Positions 4,947 through 15,100 of a stretch of DNA of 25,961 nucleotides are shown here, piece by piece. How positions within the stretch are numbered: the stretch's first letter is position 1; each line of letters begins with the position of its first letter. The DNA is taken from positions 1 to 25,961 of the IMG/VR virus record IMGVR_UViG_3300013093_000240, one strand, 5' to 3'. The notes below the pieces were generated by a model. That model ran no database searches, was not told the origin of the DNA, and saw nothing but the letters and a program-made list of their open reading frames with translations. The stretch is from a virus. The position numbers and the translations under genes are program-made.

Positions 4947-6863
4947 ATGATTTACAGCATTGACTTTGAAACACGCAGCCACATTGATCTAACAGAACAA
5001 GGGCTCGACATCTACGCCAACGACCCCACAACAGAAGTGTTGTGTATGGCCTACGGTATCAACCCACACGACGTGGATATTTGCAATCCCAAAGATAAGT
5101 TTTTATACAACCCAGTAATTGCTCACGTTGAGCAAGGTGGCAAAATCCAAGCATGGAACGCCATGTTCGAGTACGCCATCTGGAACTGTGTCTGTGTGCC
5201 CAAGTACGGCTGGCCACCTCTAAAGCTGGAGCAGTGCATTGACTCTATGGCGATAGCAGCAGCCAACAACATCCCTCAGAGCTTGGGTGATGCTGCCATG
5301 TTTATGGATGCAGATCATAAGAAAGATACCCGTGGTAGGTACCTTATTCAAAAGCTGTGCAAACCTATTAAAGGATCCTTTAATGAGGACCCAGAGCTAT
5401 TAAAGGAACTTTACATATACTGCCAACAAGACGTCCGTGCGGAGATGTCGATTGTAGCCAATTTAAGGCCCCTATCAGCCGAGGAGCAGGAAGTTTGGAC
5501 CATGACCCAGCGGATTAATTTGAGAGGCGTACCGGTCGATCCTAAAGAGCTCCAAAACGCCGTAAAAGCAGTGGAAGGGGCGCAGGCACAACTGGACCAA
5601 GAACTCGTCTCCTTGACCGGTTTTAAGCCCTCTGAGCGGGCTAAATTGCTGGGTTGGTTAAATGGGAAGGGTGCGGGTATGGAGGATATGACCGCAAAGA
5701 CCGTTTCAGCTATGTTAGTGAACACTAACTTACACCCTGATGTACGGCGCGCATTAGAGTTGCGCCAAGAAGGAAGCCAAACTAGCGTGGCTAAGTACGC
5801 TAAGATGATGGAGATACAACGTGAAGGACGGATTAGGAATACACTGGTATATCATGGCGCTAGTACTGGTCGTTGGGCATCAAGGGGCGGACTTAATTTA
5901 CAGAATATTGCGAGGCCCACGCTCAGTGATGAACAAATTGAACAGGCTATACCTGAAGTCTTTGGAAGGGGATCTGGAACGATGCTACAACTTTCCTCTT
6001 TGGTACGATCATCAATCAAAGCTCCGGACTCCAAGACCTTCGTTGACGTGGATTTTAGTTCAATTGAAAACCGAGTTGGGGTTTGGCTCGCAGGACAAAA
6101 CGACAAAGTTGAACTCTTCAGAAAGGGATTAGATGAATATAAAGTCTTCGCTTCAGAAAGCCTATACCGAGTCCCTTATGATGAAGTCACGAAGGATCAA
6201 CGCCAGGTCAGCAAATCAGCTGTCCTCGGTGCAATGTTTGGTCAGGGTGCTAAAGGGTTGGTTAAGTATGCTGAAGGAATGGGGGTCAAACTGACTGAGG
6301 CGCAAGCCAAGAACGCAGTAGATGGTTACCGCAGTTCGTATTCGAAAGTGAAGGAGTTGTGGGCATTGTGTGAAAATGCCGCGATTGAAGCAGTAAGCAA
6401 TCCCGGTAACCCATTTCGGGCGGGACAGCATATTGTGATGAAAGTTGCAAAGGATGCACTTTGGATGCAACTACCAAGTAAACGTTTGATCTGTTGGCAA
6501 AGGCCACAGCTCGAGCTGGTCACTACTCCGTGGGGTGCTACTAAGTATGGTGTCACTGTGCATAGCTTGAACACCTACACTAGAGCATGGACAAGGAATC
6601 AGCTGATCGGTAGCTCCATTTTTCAGTCTGCAGTGCAAGGAACCGCTCGCGATTTTCTGGCTAATGCGATGCTCAATTTGGAAAAGAATGGCTATGAGCT
6701 CATCAATTCTATCCATGACGAAGTGTTACTCCTAGTTGATGAGGATAAAGCAGAAGAGGCTTTGGAGAATGATGTCATGCACATAATGACTAATCCTCCA
6801 AAGTGGGCACTTGACTTCCCCCTGCAAGCAGAGGGATGGGTCAATAAGCGTTATAGGAAGTGA
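4947..6863 (+). CDS. polA: Family A DNA polymerase (Pol I type) with 3'-5' exonuclease
   Basis: 638 aa; replicates phage DNA. The N-terminal DEDDy-type proofreading domain shows D6-x-E8 (SIDFETR), WNAMFE (70-75) and Y158-x3-D162. The polymerase domain shows TGRW (307-310) and NLQN, motif A DFSSIE (D369, E374), motif B R419-x3-K423 followed by AVLGAMFG, and motif C H590-D591-E592. Aligned to E. coli Pol I, F762 is Leu (L427) and Y766 is Phe (F431). There is no 5'-3' exonuclease domain, as in many phage enzymes. I chose the ATG at 4947 because AGGAG (4937-4941) sits 5 bases before it and the protein then opens directly with the exonuclease motif; the frame stays open upstream to a TTG at 4854 inside the promoter/terminator. 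It abuts the convergent virion gene with no gap. Confidence 0.95.
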   Translation: MIYSIDFETRSHIDLTEQGLDIYANDPTTEVLCMAYGINPHDVDICNPKDKFLYNPVIAHVEQGGKIQAWNAMFEYAIWNCVCVPKYGWPPLKLEQCIDSMAIAAANNIPQSLGDAAMFMDADHKKDTRGRYLIQKLCKPIKGSFNEDPELLKELYIYCQQDVRAEMSIVANLRPLSAEEQEVWTMTQRINLRGVPVDPKELQNAVKAVEGAQAQLDQELVSLTGFKPSERAKLLGWLNGKGAGMEDMTAKTVSAMLVNTNLHPDVRRALELRQEGSQTSVAKYAKMMEIQREGRIRNTLVYHGASTGRWASRGGLNLQNIARPTLSDEQIEQAIPEVFGRGSGTMLQLSSLVRSSIKAPDSKTFVDVDFSSIENRVGVWLAGQNDKVELFRKGLDEYKVFASESLYRVPYDEVTKDQRQVSKSAVLGAMFGQGAKGLVKYAEGMGVKLTEAQAKNAVDGYRSSYSKVKELWALCENAAIEAVSNPGNPFRAGQHIVMKVAKDALWMQLPSKRLICWQRPQLELVTTPWGATKYGVTVHSLNTYTRAWTRNQLIGSSIFQSAVQGTARDFLANAMLNLEKNGYELINSIHDEVLLLVDEDKAEEALENDVMHIMTNPPKWALDFPLQAEGWVNKRYRK

Positions 6864-9254
6864 TTAAGGTAGGCCGCCCTTTGGACCGTTGATAGGTAGA
6901 CCAGTAGCTGGGTCTATCACGTGAACACCAGGGGCGGTTACTGCGGGCTTTTTCTTAGATTGCTCAATGCTTTCAACAGCAGTCAACGCACCTAATGGAG
7001 TATTTTGTTTTATTACTTGGCCCAGTTGCTTAATTGCTTCAGGACGCTCAGCAACCGCTTTACTCTTTAGCCATTCTTGAACTGGTTTGCTATATAAACC
7101 TCTTGCCCCGCCAATAGTTGCTGCAGAAACACCAGCTGCCACTGGTAAACCAACAAGGTGTGCTAAACCGGCAGCACTACCAGTCAACGCACCACCACCC
7201 AACCAGTTATAGATGCCGCGTTTTTCAGCATAGTTTTCACCGGGACTGGTAACGATATCTTTTATTGCTCCAGATAACTGATTTACATTTGCATCTTTTG
7301 CAGCTTTTTCAACATCTACTTTGTTTTGCAAAGCGTCTTTACGCAAATCGATGTTTTTATCAATTAGTTTAAATTCTGAAACTGGATTATCAGATCCTTT
7401 TAGAGCTTTTAACTCAGCCTCTTTAACACTATTAACATGGTTTGTTACATCTTTAACAAATGTTTTATGGGCCGCACGGTTCTCCATCATTTCTTTGTAT
7501 GCTTTTTCAGCCATTTGCTGAATTTCGCTTTGGCCACCGGCTAAACTCTTTGTAGATAATTCAGACTGGATAGCTTTTAGTAAATCAGCGGGCTTAGCTT
7601 CACCAGCATCTTTTAAACTGGACATGTAAGAAGCAGCTTTTTCTGGAACTTTAAATTCGTGAAAAGCCTTATTGGCATTTTTAAATAAATCGCTACCGGC
7701 TTGACCTTCAATCAAACCAATCCATTTATCTTTCAAATCGTCAAGTGCTTTACCATAGTTTTGTTCAAAAACGGTTTTAGTTGGCGACTTTGCAGCATAG
7801 GCTTCTCTGCTCAATGAACTTAGTTGATCTTGCCAATCTTTTGGATTGAGCCAGTTTCCGTTCTTTGTAGCATTTATTAAGCTATCAACTTTACCTGTTA
7901 ATAACTTGTGTAGTTTAGATCCTTCTCCACCTAAAGAAGTTGGATCAGTATTAGCCACATCTTTTAATTCAGTCTTAACAGATTCAGGTAATTTTAAACT
8001 GCCGATATCTTTAAGCGAATCTTCGTAAGCCTTAGAAATATTCTTTTGGCCTTCAGCAATCATTTCATGCCCTTTAGCACCTGGAGTAACATGGTACTCT
8101 GGCGGTAAATTAGACATAGCTCTATCAACAAACGGACGATGAAAGTTTGATTCGCTTTCTTTAAGCGCTGATTCTTTTTCGCCAATGTGCGCAGCTAAAT
8201 CTGCATCTGCTTTAGCATGAGCTGCTTCTAAGTCAGCAATTTTTTGCTGTTTAGTTTTAGCCGCCATAGTATCCAAAGTACCTGTGGACCCTGGAGTACC
8301 AATTACTTTGTTTGCCTGACCCTGTAAAACTTCTTTTTCAATTTCGTTTGCAGCTTTTTTCTCTGCCAAAGATTGATTTAAAGATTTAATACCGCCAACA
8401 ATTTTATCTCGAACACCACCAAATGGAATATCACCTAAAAGGTTTTCCATTTTTTGAACACCGCCACCTAAAAGCTGACCAATTGTAGTGTCTTTTAAAA
8501 TCTCTTCATTAGATAGGCCCATAGCTTTAAGTTCTTTAAAGCGTTTTAAAGCTGGGCTAAACATTGCACTGGCCCCACTTCCAAGACCATGGAATCCCGC
8601 ACCAAAAAGTGCACCCATCATAGCTTCGTCTGTAGCAGCACCGGCTGTAGGGTTTGCTCCTAATACTCCAGTAGCTGCACCACCGGCAACAGATTGGCCC
8701 CAAAATGGATGCTCGGCAATCCACTTACTGGTTTTACCAGCAACAGAAGAAATATCAGAGCCAGCTTTTTCAAGCATTGGAGCAATAGTAGGAGCTTGTT
8801 TTTCTGCAAATTGAAGTGCTTCTTGCCCCGCTGCTTTAGCACCTTGGCCAACTTTAAATGCACTTGTGCCAAGTCCTTTTAACCCGGCAAAATCTCCAGC
8901 TAAACTAGCTGTGCTACCTAATGGGCCTTGAATACCTGGTGCCCAGTCACTTTGCTTTTTAATACCAACGTCAGTTTGTGTGAGCGCGTTAATTGGGTCT
9001 TGATAACCCATCCACTTAGCCACATCAGCGAATGGTTTTGCAGTAGACATGGCCGCACGAATAGGAGCTCCAGTAATGTCTGTCATAACATTAGCTGCAA
9101 CTTTACCAGCCCCTGTCGGAGCCGCTTGAGTGCTCGGAGTAACTAGCGGGATGCCTTCAGGGCTATAAACTGTGTCTTCATCCGGTGTAAACTTTTCAGC
9201 AACAGGCTCGGGAGCAAATTCCCTAACTGGAGTTGGCGCGTATTCTCTAGCCAT
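6864..9254 (-). CDS. Large internal virion / DNA-ejection-type protein (796 aa)
   Basis: No enzymatic motif is visible. The N-terminal 40 residues are Pro-rich with repeats of EFAPEPV type. Residues 110-230 are Gly/Ala-rich and moderately hydrophobic. The stretch LKDTTIGQLLGGGVQKMENL through IPFGGVRDKIVGGI (about 253-289) resembles a motif I know from large internal proteins of podoviruses (TPGQ-x-LGG...EDK...IP). Residues 290-370 are charged and coiled-coil prone. Residues 680-735 are again Gly/Ala-rich and hydrophobic (LTGSAAGLAHLVGLPVAAGV), able to enter a membrane. Position at the end of the tail gene cluster, behind other large Ala-rich proteins, fits a T7 gp15/16-like ejected core protein. 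This is inference from context and composition. Its ATG overlaps the preceding stop by one base (TAATG). Confidence 0.65.
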   Translation of the reverse strand: MAREYAPTPVREFAPEPVAEKFTPDEDTVYSPEGIPLVTPSTQAAPTGAGKVAANVMTDITGAPIRAAMSTAKPFADVAKWMGYQDPINALTQTDVGIKKQSDWAPGIQGPLGSTASLAGDFAGLKGLGTSAFKVGQGAKAAGQEALQFAEKQAPTIAPMLEKAGSDISSVAGKTSKWIAEHPFWGQSVAGGAATGVLGANPTAGAATDEAMMGALFGAGFHGLGSGASAMFSPALKRFKELKAMGLSNEEILKDTTIGQLLGGGVQKMENLLGDIPFGGVRDKIVGGIKSLNQSLAEKKAANEIEKEVLQGQANKVIGTPGSTGTLDTMAAKTKQQKIADLEAAHAKADADLAAHIGEKESALKESESNFHRPFVDRAMSNLPPEYHVTPGAKGHEMIAEGQKNISKAYEDSLKDIGSLKLPESVKTELKDVANTDPTSLGGEGSKLHKLLTGKVDSLINATKNGNWLNPKDWQDQLSSLSREAYAAKSPTKTVFEQNYGKALDDLKDKWIGLIEGQAGSDLFKNANKAFHEFKVPEKAASYMSSLKDAGEAKPADLLKAIQSELSTKSLAGGQSEIQQMAEKAYKEMMENRAAHKTFVKDVTNHVNSVKEAELKALKGSDNPVSEFKLIDKNIDLRKDALQNKVDVEKAAKDANVNQLSGAIKDIVTSPGENYAEKRGIYNWLGGGALTGSAAGLAHLVGLPVAAGVSAATIGGARGLYSKPVQEWLKSKAVAERPEAIKQLGQVIKQNTPLGALTAVESIEQSKKKPAVTAPGVHVIDPATGLPINGPKGGLP

Positions 9255-11104
9255 TATTTGGGCTCCCTGTAAAACCTTCCATTTTCGTAACCATAGTTGT
9301 ATTTATCTGGCTCATAAGATTTGAAATGTTTAATGGCATCTGCGTTAACATCCGGTGCTTTAGTGGCTGGGGTTTTATTAAACGCGGTTACTGTGTTTTT
9401 AAAAATTCTTTCACGCTCGCCGCTAGCATCCCAGGCTCGTTCACCACCAGCTAAATCTTTTGGATATTTATCTAAAAATCTTAAATGCGCCAAATTAACT
9501 TCATTCTTAGCTTGCATGATTTGGAACGTTGTTTTAACAAACTCAGCTGGATCATTAATGCTTGTCAAAGACTTAGCAAAGTTATCGGCTTCTTTACCGG
9601 TGTACTGGGCACCCATAGCAGCTTTAGCGCCGTGGGCAACATACTGTTGCTTAGCTTGCTCAATTGTTAAGTTACGGGAATAGCGCGCAAGTTCTTCTGG
9701 GTCAACAGGAACACCTGCTGCAATTTTTGCAAAAATATAATTTTGCTTAATAGTAGAACCAGGGCCTTGCTCCTCGCCCTTACCTTCATCAACGGCTTTA
9801 ATAGCCATTTTAGCAGAGTCAGCAGCATCTTGGTACATTGTTTTATTATCAGTAAGATCTTTGTACACTTTGCCAACAGCTTCATTTGTTAACGCGATGT
9901 TTTTATACTGCTGCTCTACACCAGGGACAGATGTATCTTGCTCACCTGGAGTCAATGGACGTGCCGGAGATATTGCTCCAGTTGGAGTAGTCGTTGCCTG
10001 AATCTCAGCTTTCATTCCAGGAACAGAACCCACGCGATAGAAATGGTTTTCTTCTAAACCAGTCCCACGTTTGTATCCGGCTGCTGCAGCTTTTGCGTCT
10101 AATTCTGGAGTTACAGAACCAGGCTTAACATCAAAACCATCGCCAGTAAAATGCGGACTAGTTTTTAAATCAATTGGGCGACCTTGCGCTGTTCTTGGAA
10201 TACCGTTTTCATCGTAGTGATGCACCAACGCAGCACTCTCAACGGGAGTTCTAGTTCCGCTAATAACTTGGAAACCGTTATCAACAGCCCAATCAGCAGC
10301 TGTTGTTTTACCTTGAGTTGGAGTAGCTGTCGGAGTAGGCGCATTTGGCTGTTTAAACAAAGAAGCAGCATCTGGGCTGTACTCAGTAGCAACACCATTA
10401 ACAACACGTTTAGCCGGTTGAAACAGATTTGGAAAGTTTTGACGCGCCCATGCTTCGTTTTGTGGGGTATAGTCCATACCTTTGAGGGTATCAAGAACTT
10501 TAAGTTGATCTGGTTTCTTCAATTCATTTTGCTGAACTGTTTTCATTAACTCAGTAGGGTTTGTTCTAGCTAAAACAGCACCCCAACGTCTTTGTGACTC
10601 TGGCAATGAATTTACTTCATTTGCAAATGGGCCTGTATAGGCACCAGGTGCACCGCCAGCTGTTCCACCAGCGGTAGTGCCAGGACCAGCCATGGTGTCT
10701 GCAATAACTTTATTTTGGTTTTGCATGGCTTGCATAGCAGCCATACTTTGAGCAATATTATATTTATTGGCCCGGTCTTGCTCTTGCTCCATTTGAATTT
10801 GTTGGAACGCAGGAGTTTTATCATACTTAGTCCAAGCATGAGCTTCTTTTAAAGAATCTTGAAATTTTTTGTAAGGGCTATTGTATTCATCCAACATTTT
10901 TTGCATGTTGTCTAAAATACCCTTACTAGATTGCTCATCCAAAACAGTACCTGCAGTTGGGGTAATTGTCGCCAATGTACCTTTCCCACCACCTGTAATT
11001 TTAACAGGCTGTCCAATCGTAGACTGAAGGCTAGCCTGTGGTGTTTCACTATCTTGGTTTGTTGCAACCGCAGATAATGGAGCTTGTGTTGGTAAATCTG
11101 CCAT
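9254..11104 (-). CDS. Virion protein with embedded M15-type zinc peptidase domain (616 aa)
   Basis: The N-terminal 260 residues are low in complexity and helical (Met/Gln-rich 100-140, Gly/Thr/Ala-rich 140-155). Residues about 266-358 carry an M15-like (VanY/D-Ala-D-Ala carboxypeptidase, L-alanoyl-D-glutamate endopeptidase) signature: GFQVISGTRTPVE, then S316-P-H318-x6-D325 in SPHFTGDGFDV (the S-x-H-x2-G-x3-D zinc motif) and E351-x2-H354 in EENHFY as catalytic Glu and third ligand. The C-terminal 250 residues are helical. It would cut peptidoglycan peptides, probably during genome entry as a virion-associated hydrolase; the lysis endolysin is encoded separately. SD AAGGA stands before the ATG on the - strand. 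The domain call rests on motif reading; the virion location is from gene context. Confidence 0.75.
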   Translation of the reverse strand: MADLPTQAPLSAVATNQDSETPQASLQSTIGQPVKITGGGKGTLATITPTAGTVLDEQSSKGILDNMQKMLDEYNSPYKKFQDSLKEAHAWTKYDKTPAFQQIQMEQEQDRANKYNIAQSMAAMQAMQNQNKVIADTMAGPGTTAGGTAGGAPGAYTGPFANEVNSLPESQRRWGAVLARTNPTELMKTVQQNELKKPDQLKVLDTLKGMDYTPQNEAWARQNFPNLFQPAKRVVNGVATEYSPDAASLFKQPNAPTPTATPTQGKTTAADWAVDNGFQVISGTRTPVESAALVHHYDENGIPRTAQGRPIDLKTSPHFTGDGFDVKPGSVTPELDAKAAAAGYKRGTGLEENHFYRVGSVPGMKAEIQATTTPTGAISPARPLTPGEQDTSVPGVEQQYKNIALTNEAVGKVYKDLTDNKTMYQDAADSAKMAIKAVDEGKGEEQGPGSTIKQNYIFAKIAAGVPVDPEELARYSRNLTIEQAKQQYVAHGAKAAMGAQYTGKEADNFAKSLTSINDPAEFVKTTFQIMQAKNEVNLAHLRFLDKYPKDLAGGERAWDASGERERIFKNTVTAFNKTPATKAPDVNADAIKHFKSYEPDKYNYGYENGRFYREPK

Positions 11105-11113
11105 AATTATTCC

Positions 11114-12121
11114 TTATTGTACCACTGGAGCGGTTAAATCACCGCCCGTAGATGAAGTATATTGGTCATTAATGGGCATAGATGTACTTACTGAACCGTC
11201 GCCATTATTTAGACTAACCGTACTATTACCCGATGAATCCGTTGTAGCCGTGGTGCCTGAATTTGATGAGCTAGACCCCAAAATATTTGGAAACGCATTT
11301 TGTAAAGTACTTAAAAATCCTGCCGTAGCCGGTTTGTATCCCGAAATCCCTTGAGTTCCTTGTGCTGGTGTACCAAACAAGCTATCTAATAAACTTGTAC
11401 CTGCTGCAGGAATACTAGATAAAGACCCTAACATTGAAAGAGGCGACATTTGGTTTTGTGTGGATACTGTAGCAGGAGCGTTGACAGCATTTACCAAGTT
11501 TGCGTAGTTTGTTACACCTTGGAACGGAGCATTCATTTGAGCTGCTCCAGTTGTAAGGTCTGCAGTTGTACCTTGTGTTCCGATTGTACCTAAACCAGCA
11601 GCAGCTTGAGCTCCTGTGCTTTGGTTTTGCAATGCTGCAGTCATTTGTTGTGCCTGCAATTGAGCCATAGCATTGGCTCTTGCTGTATCTACAGCGGTTT
11701 GACCACGTAAGCTACCAAAGTTACCAGAGCCAATAGCACCTGCTTCAGTGCCAGCAGTTTGCGTTGGTAGGATTTGATTAAGCTGTTGGTTTTCTGCTTG
11801 GAACAAACCACCTAATGCAGTGCTCGTATTTGGCGTAACGTTACCAGTCGTTGGGTCAACAATCCACGGATTAGCTGCACCGGTAGCAATCTGGTTTAAA
11901 TTAGTTTGGCCTTGAGTAAATGGATTATTTGGGCCAGCCAAAGTATTAACAGCCTGCTGCCCAGTTGTTTGACTAAAAGCTGGAGCACCAGCTGCAGCAG
12001 TACCAGCTTGGTTGATAACGTTTTGTTGCGCTGCATCCATCCATGATGGGAGCGTCGTTTGTGTCTGATTTGTATCAGTTAAAAGGTTATTTAACCCGGA
12101 TGAGGTTGATGTACCTGCCAT
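11114..12121 (-). CDS. Asn/Gln/Ala-rich putative internal virion protein (335 aa)
   Basis: 335 aa, rich in Ala, Gln, Asn, Thr and Gly with almost no charged residues after the N-terminus. The central part (about 120-180, QLNQILPTQTAG... ANAMAQLQAQQMTAALQNQS) is probably a long helix; the last 60 residues are Ser/Thr/Gly-rich. It lies between the 1011-aa and 616-aa virion proteins, overlapping the former by TAATG. Composition and place suggest a T7 gp14-like internal or ejection protein, but no family is recognised with certainty. Confidence 0.6.
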   Translation of the reverse strand: MAGTSTSSGLNNLLTDTNQTQTTLPSWMDAAQQNVINQAGTAAAGAPAFSQTTGQQAVNTLAGPNNPFTQGQTNLNQIATGAANPWIVDPTTGNVTPNTSTALGGLFQAENQQLNQILPTQTAGTEAGAIGSGNFGSLRGQTAVDTARANAMAQLQAQQMTAALQNQSTGAQAAAGLGTIGTQGTTADLTTGAAQMNAPFQGVTNYANLVNAVNAPATVSTQNQMSPLSMLGSLSSIPAAGTSLLDSLFGTPAQGTQGISGYKPATAGFLSTLQNAFPNILGSSSSNSGTTATTDSSGNSTVSLNNGDGSVSTSMPINDQYTSSTGGDLTAPVVQ

Positions 12122-15100
12122 TATGCTCTCGCTTTTTTCTGTGCTTGTAATAAATAAGCCAACGGGCCTTTGCTATCTGGGGGTAGATGCTTGGAGTCGT
12201 GCTTCTGTTTATGTTCTCTAACTGTTTTTAAAAATAAATCTAATACTTTTGCGCCAGCTTCATTACTACCGTTACCTAAACCAGATACTACATCAGCTGG
12301 AATAACAAACTCACCGTTTGCCAGCATAGCTGGTACACTGTCGCTAGTACCGTCCCCGTCACCACGCACGTATTTATTGTGCAATGAATTTAAACCGCCT
12401 TCACTAAAGAACTGTGGGTTGTGCCCCTCGGGCAAAGTCCTATCTTGGAACATCATATTGCCAGGCTGTCCGCCATTTTGCAAATGCGGTGCACTGGATA
12501 AAGGAGAACCTTTTAAACCAAACAAACTAGCATGTGTGGCATCATGTCCTTTTAAAAACACAGGACCACCATCTACTCTATGAATTATACCACCATTTTT
12601 AGCTTGTTGGATTTCTTGCAAATCCAAAGGTGTAATTTGCTGCGCTGCTGAAGTCGCAGCAGTTTCTGGTTTAAGAATAGCAGCTAAAGGATCAGCAATT
12701 TGAGTACCTTTAGAGAACGATGCTGTTCCCGGAGTGATTGTTTTCTTGGTTGCTGCCACGTTTGAAGTTCCTGTTGTACTTGTTCCTGTTGTGCTTATTC
12801 CAGTGCCAGTGCCAGTGCCAGTGCCAGTGCCAGTTCCTGATCCACTACCGCCGCTATTTCCAGCTATAATCCCTGCTACTACACCTGCTGCTGTACCAGC
12901 CCCAGTATTGGAAGAACCAGTACCAGCCGTTGTGCTAGTACTTGGTGTTGTGCTAGTGCTTGGTGTTGTACCAGTACTTGGTGTTGTGCTAGTACTAGCC
13001 GTTGTGCTAGTACCAGCCGTTGTGCTAGTACTTGGTGTTGTGCTGGTACTTGGTGTTGTACTTGATGTTGTGCTGGTGCTTGGTGTTGTACTTGATGTTG
13101 TGCTGGTGCTTGGTGTTGTAGATGACCCAATAATATTAGCAACAATATCGTTTGCCGATACATCACTACCAGTACCAGAAGTACCTGTTTCTCCAGTACC
13201 CGTTGTGCTAGTTGTTGGAGTTTCAGCTGTGCCGCTTCCACTGGAAATAGGCTGCGCATTGTTAAACGAGTCAGGTGCTCCAGTAACTGTAACTGTGCCT
13301 TTTGCACCTTGTACTATACCAGTTCCAGTTCCCGCAACTTGGCCGGATTCACCGGTAAAGGTTGCTCCTGTTGTGGCGCTTGCTTGTTGGTTAAGGCTGC
13401 CGTCTGCATTGTAAACAGCGCCGGTAGAACTAAGATATCCTGTAGACCCATCTGGATTTGTAACCGGTATGGTGTTTGCTAAATTAGCAATCTGTGCTGT
13501 GTTCTGTGTTAGGTTATCTGTTGATGGTTGCGGGCCAACTTGAGCAGATGGGGCAGATAAAGCAACATCTGGAATATTAAGCCCAGAAGCTAACTGACCA
13601 TTTGAAATCTGTGACAATCCACTTAACGTTGTGCCCAAAGAATTAGCTACACTATTAAGTGCTGATTGATTAGTACCGTATTGCTGTAAACTTGTATTTA
13701 ACGCATTTGTGCTACTTGTTGCAGCTGTTTGCAGTGGTGCAATAGCAGTGCTATATAAATTTTGTAAATTTGTATTGGCTGTTTGAAATGCAGTATTAGC
13801 TGGTGTATAAGCATTAACAGCATCTGTATAGGCTTTTGACGCAGCATTTGCAGCATCATAGTTTGCTTGTGTCGGGTTATCCTGAAACGCTTTGTACGCT
13901 GTGTTATACGCAGTTTCTGCTTGTGTTGCAGCAGTATATAATCCGCTTGCTGTTTGCTGTAAGTTTTGTACATTAGCATATTCAGGTTGATACTTATTTG
14001 TATAAGCGTCACTTAAAGCAGCTTGATCTGCTTTTGCTTGGTTGTATGCTGCAGTTGTAGCATCTGTACTAGAAGTAACAGTACTCTGTGCATTTTGTAA
14101 ATCTGTTAACTGCCCACTAGCTTTACCAGATAATAAATCTGCTTGAGCTTTTAACTGAGCCTCAAGGACAGAAGTACCATCAGGTGTAGTTGAAGATGTA
14201 GCTGACGGTGTAATCGAAGCAGAAGGAGCTGTTAACGCATTTAGCCCAGAACCCACAGTTGCGCCAATAGCCCCTGTTTCTGCTCCAGTGGCAACGTTGC
14301 CACCCTTAATAGCAGAACCAGCCGCACCAGTTGCGGCGCCGACAATAGCGTTTGCAACAGAACTCGGAATACTTCCGGACATAGCACTATTTGCTTGGCC
14401 ACCCAATGAGCTTAACGCGCCACTAATTGCAGTGTTTTCTAAAACTGATTTTGGATCTGCACCACCAGCAATAGCTTTAGTAGCAGCCAAAAGAGCTGAT
14501 GCCACTGGTGTGCTAATAGGTGCACTTAAACCCATCTGAGCAGCCAGCGCTGGCGATGTTAAACTATCTAACGCACCACCTGTCAACCCACCAGTAATAG
14601 CACCAGTCAAAATACCAGTTAACGGATCTTGTCCGGTGACAGCGGCTTTTACACCGCCCATAGTGCCGCCTGTTAAAGCACCGGTTCCTGCTGAATTAAG
14701 CAGTGACTGAAGCGGCACACCTTGTTGGAGAGCAGTATCTAAAGCACCAGATGTTAATCCAGTGCCAGTTCCACCTGCAGTAGTAGCCAAAGCTGTAGCA
14801 GCATCGGTAACACCAGCAGCAGTTGTGCCCGCTGGTAGACCCAATGACGCAGCATCTACACCAGCATCAAGAGCTTCGGCAGCAGTTTCATATCCCGCTG
14901 CTTGAGCAAATCCATCGGCTGTAGCCAATGTTCCCGCATCTAAAGCACCACCAGCCCCAGCTAAAGCAGGAGCTAAATATGGCGCTGCAATAGCTAATGC
15001 AGCAGTTCCTAAAGTTGCCCAACCACCAGGTATTGTATCATGTACAGACTTATCTAATTGGGCGGCCATGCCCAATAAACCGCCACCGCTTCCGTCTGTT

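Noticed and set aside
8660-8872. Leu/Lys-rich - strand frame inside the 796-aa gene
   Set aside because: Shadow frame of an Ala/Gly/Lys-rich gene, no ribosome site and no coupling to neighbours.
12919-13125. Possible CRISPR array
   Set aside because: The repeats are directly adjacent 18/12-bp units without unique spacers and encode a TTPSTS protein tract.
12734-13414. 226-codon + strand frame rich in Val, Pro and Leu
   Set aside because: It is the antisense reading of the in-frame minisatellite of the 1011-aa gene; repeats keep all frames free of stops.
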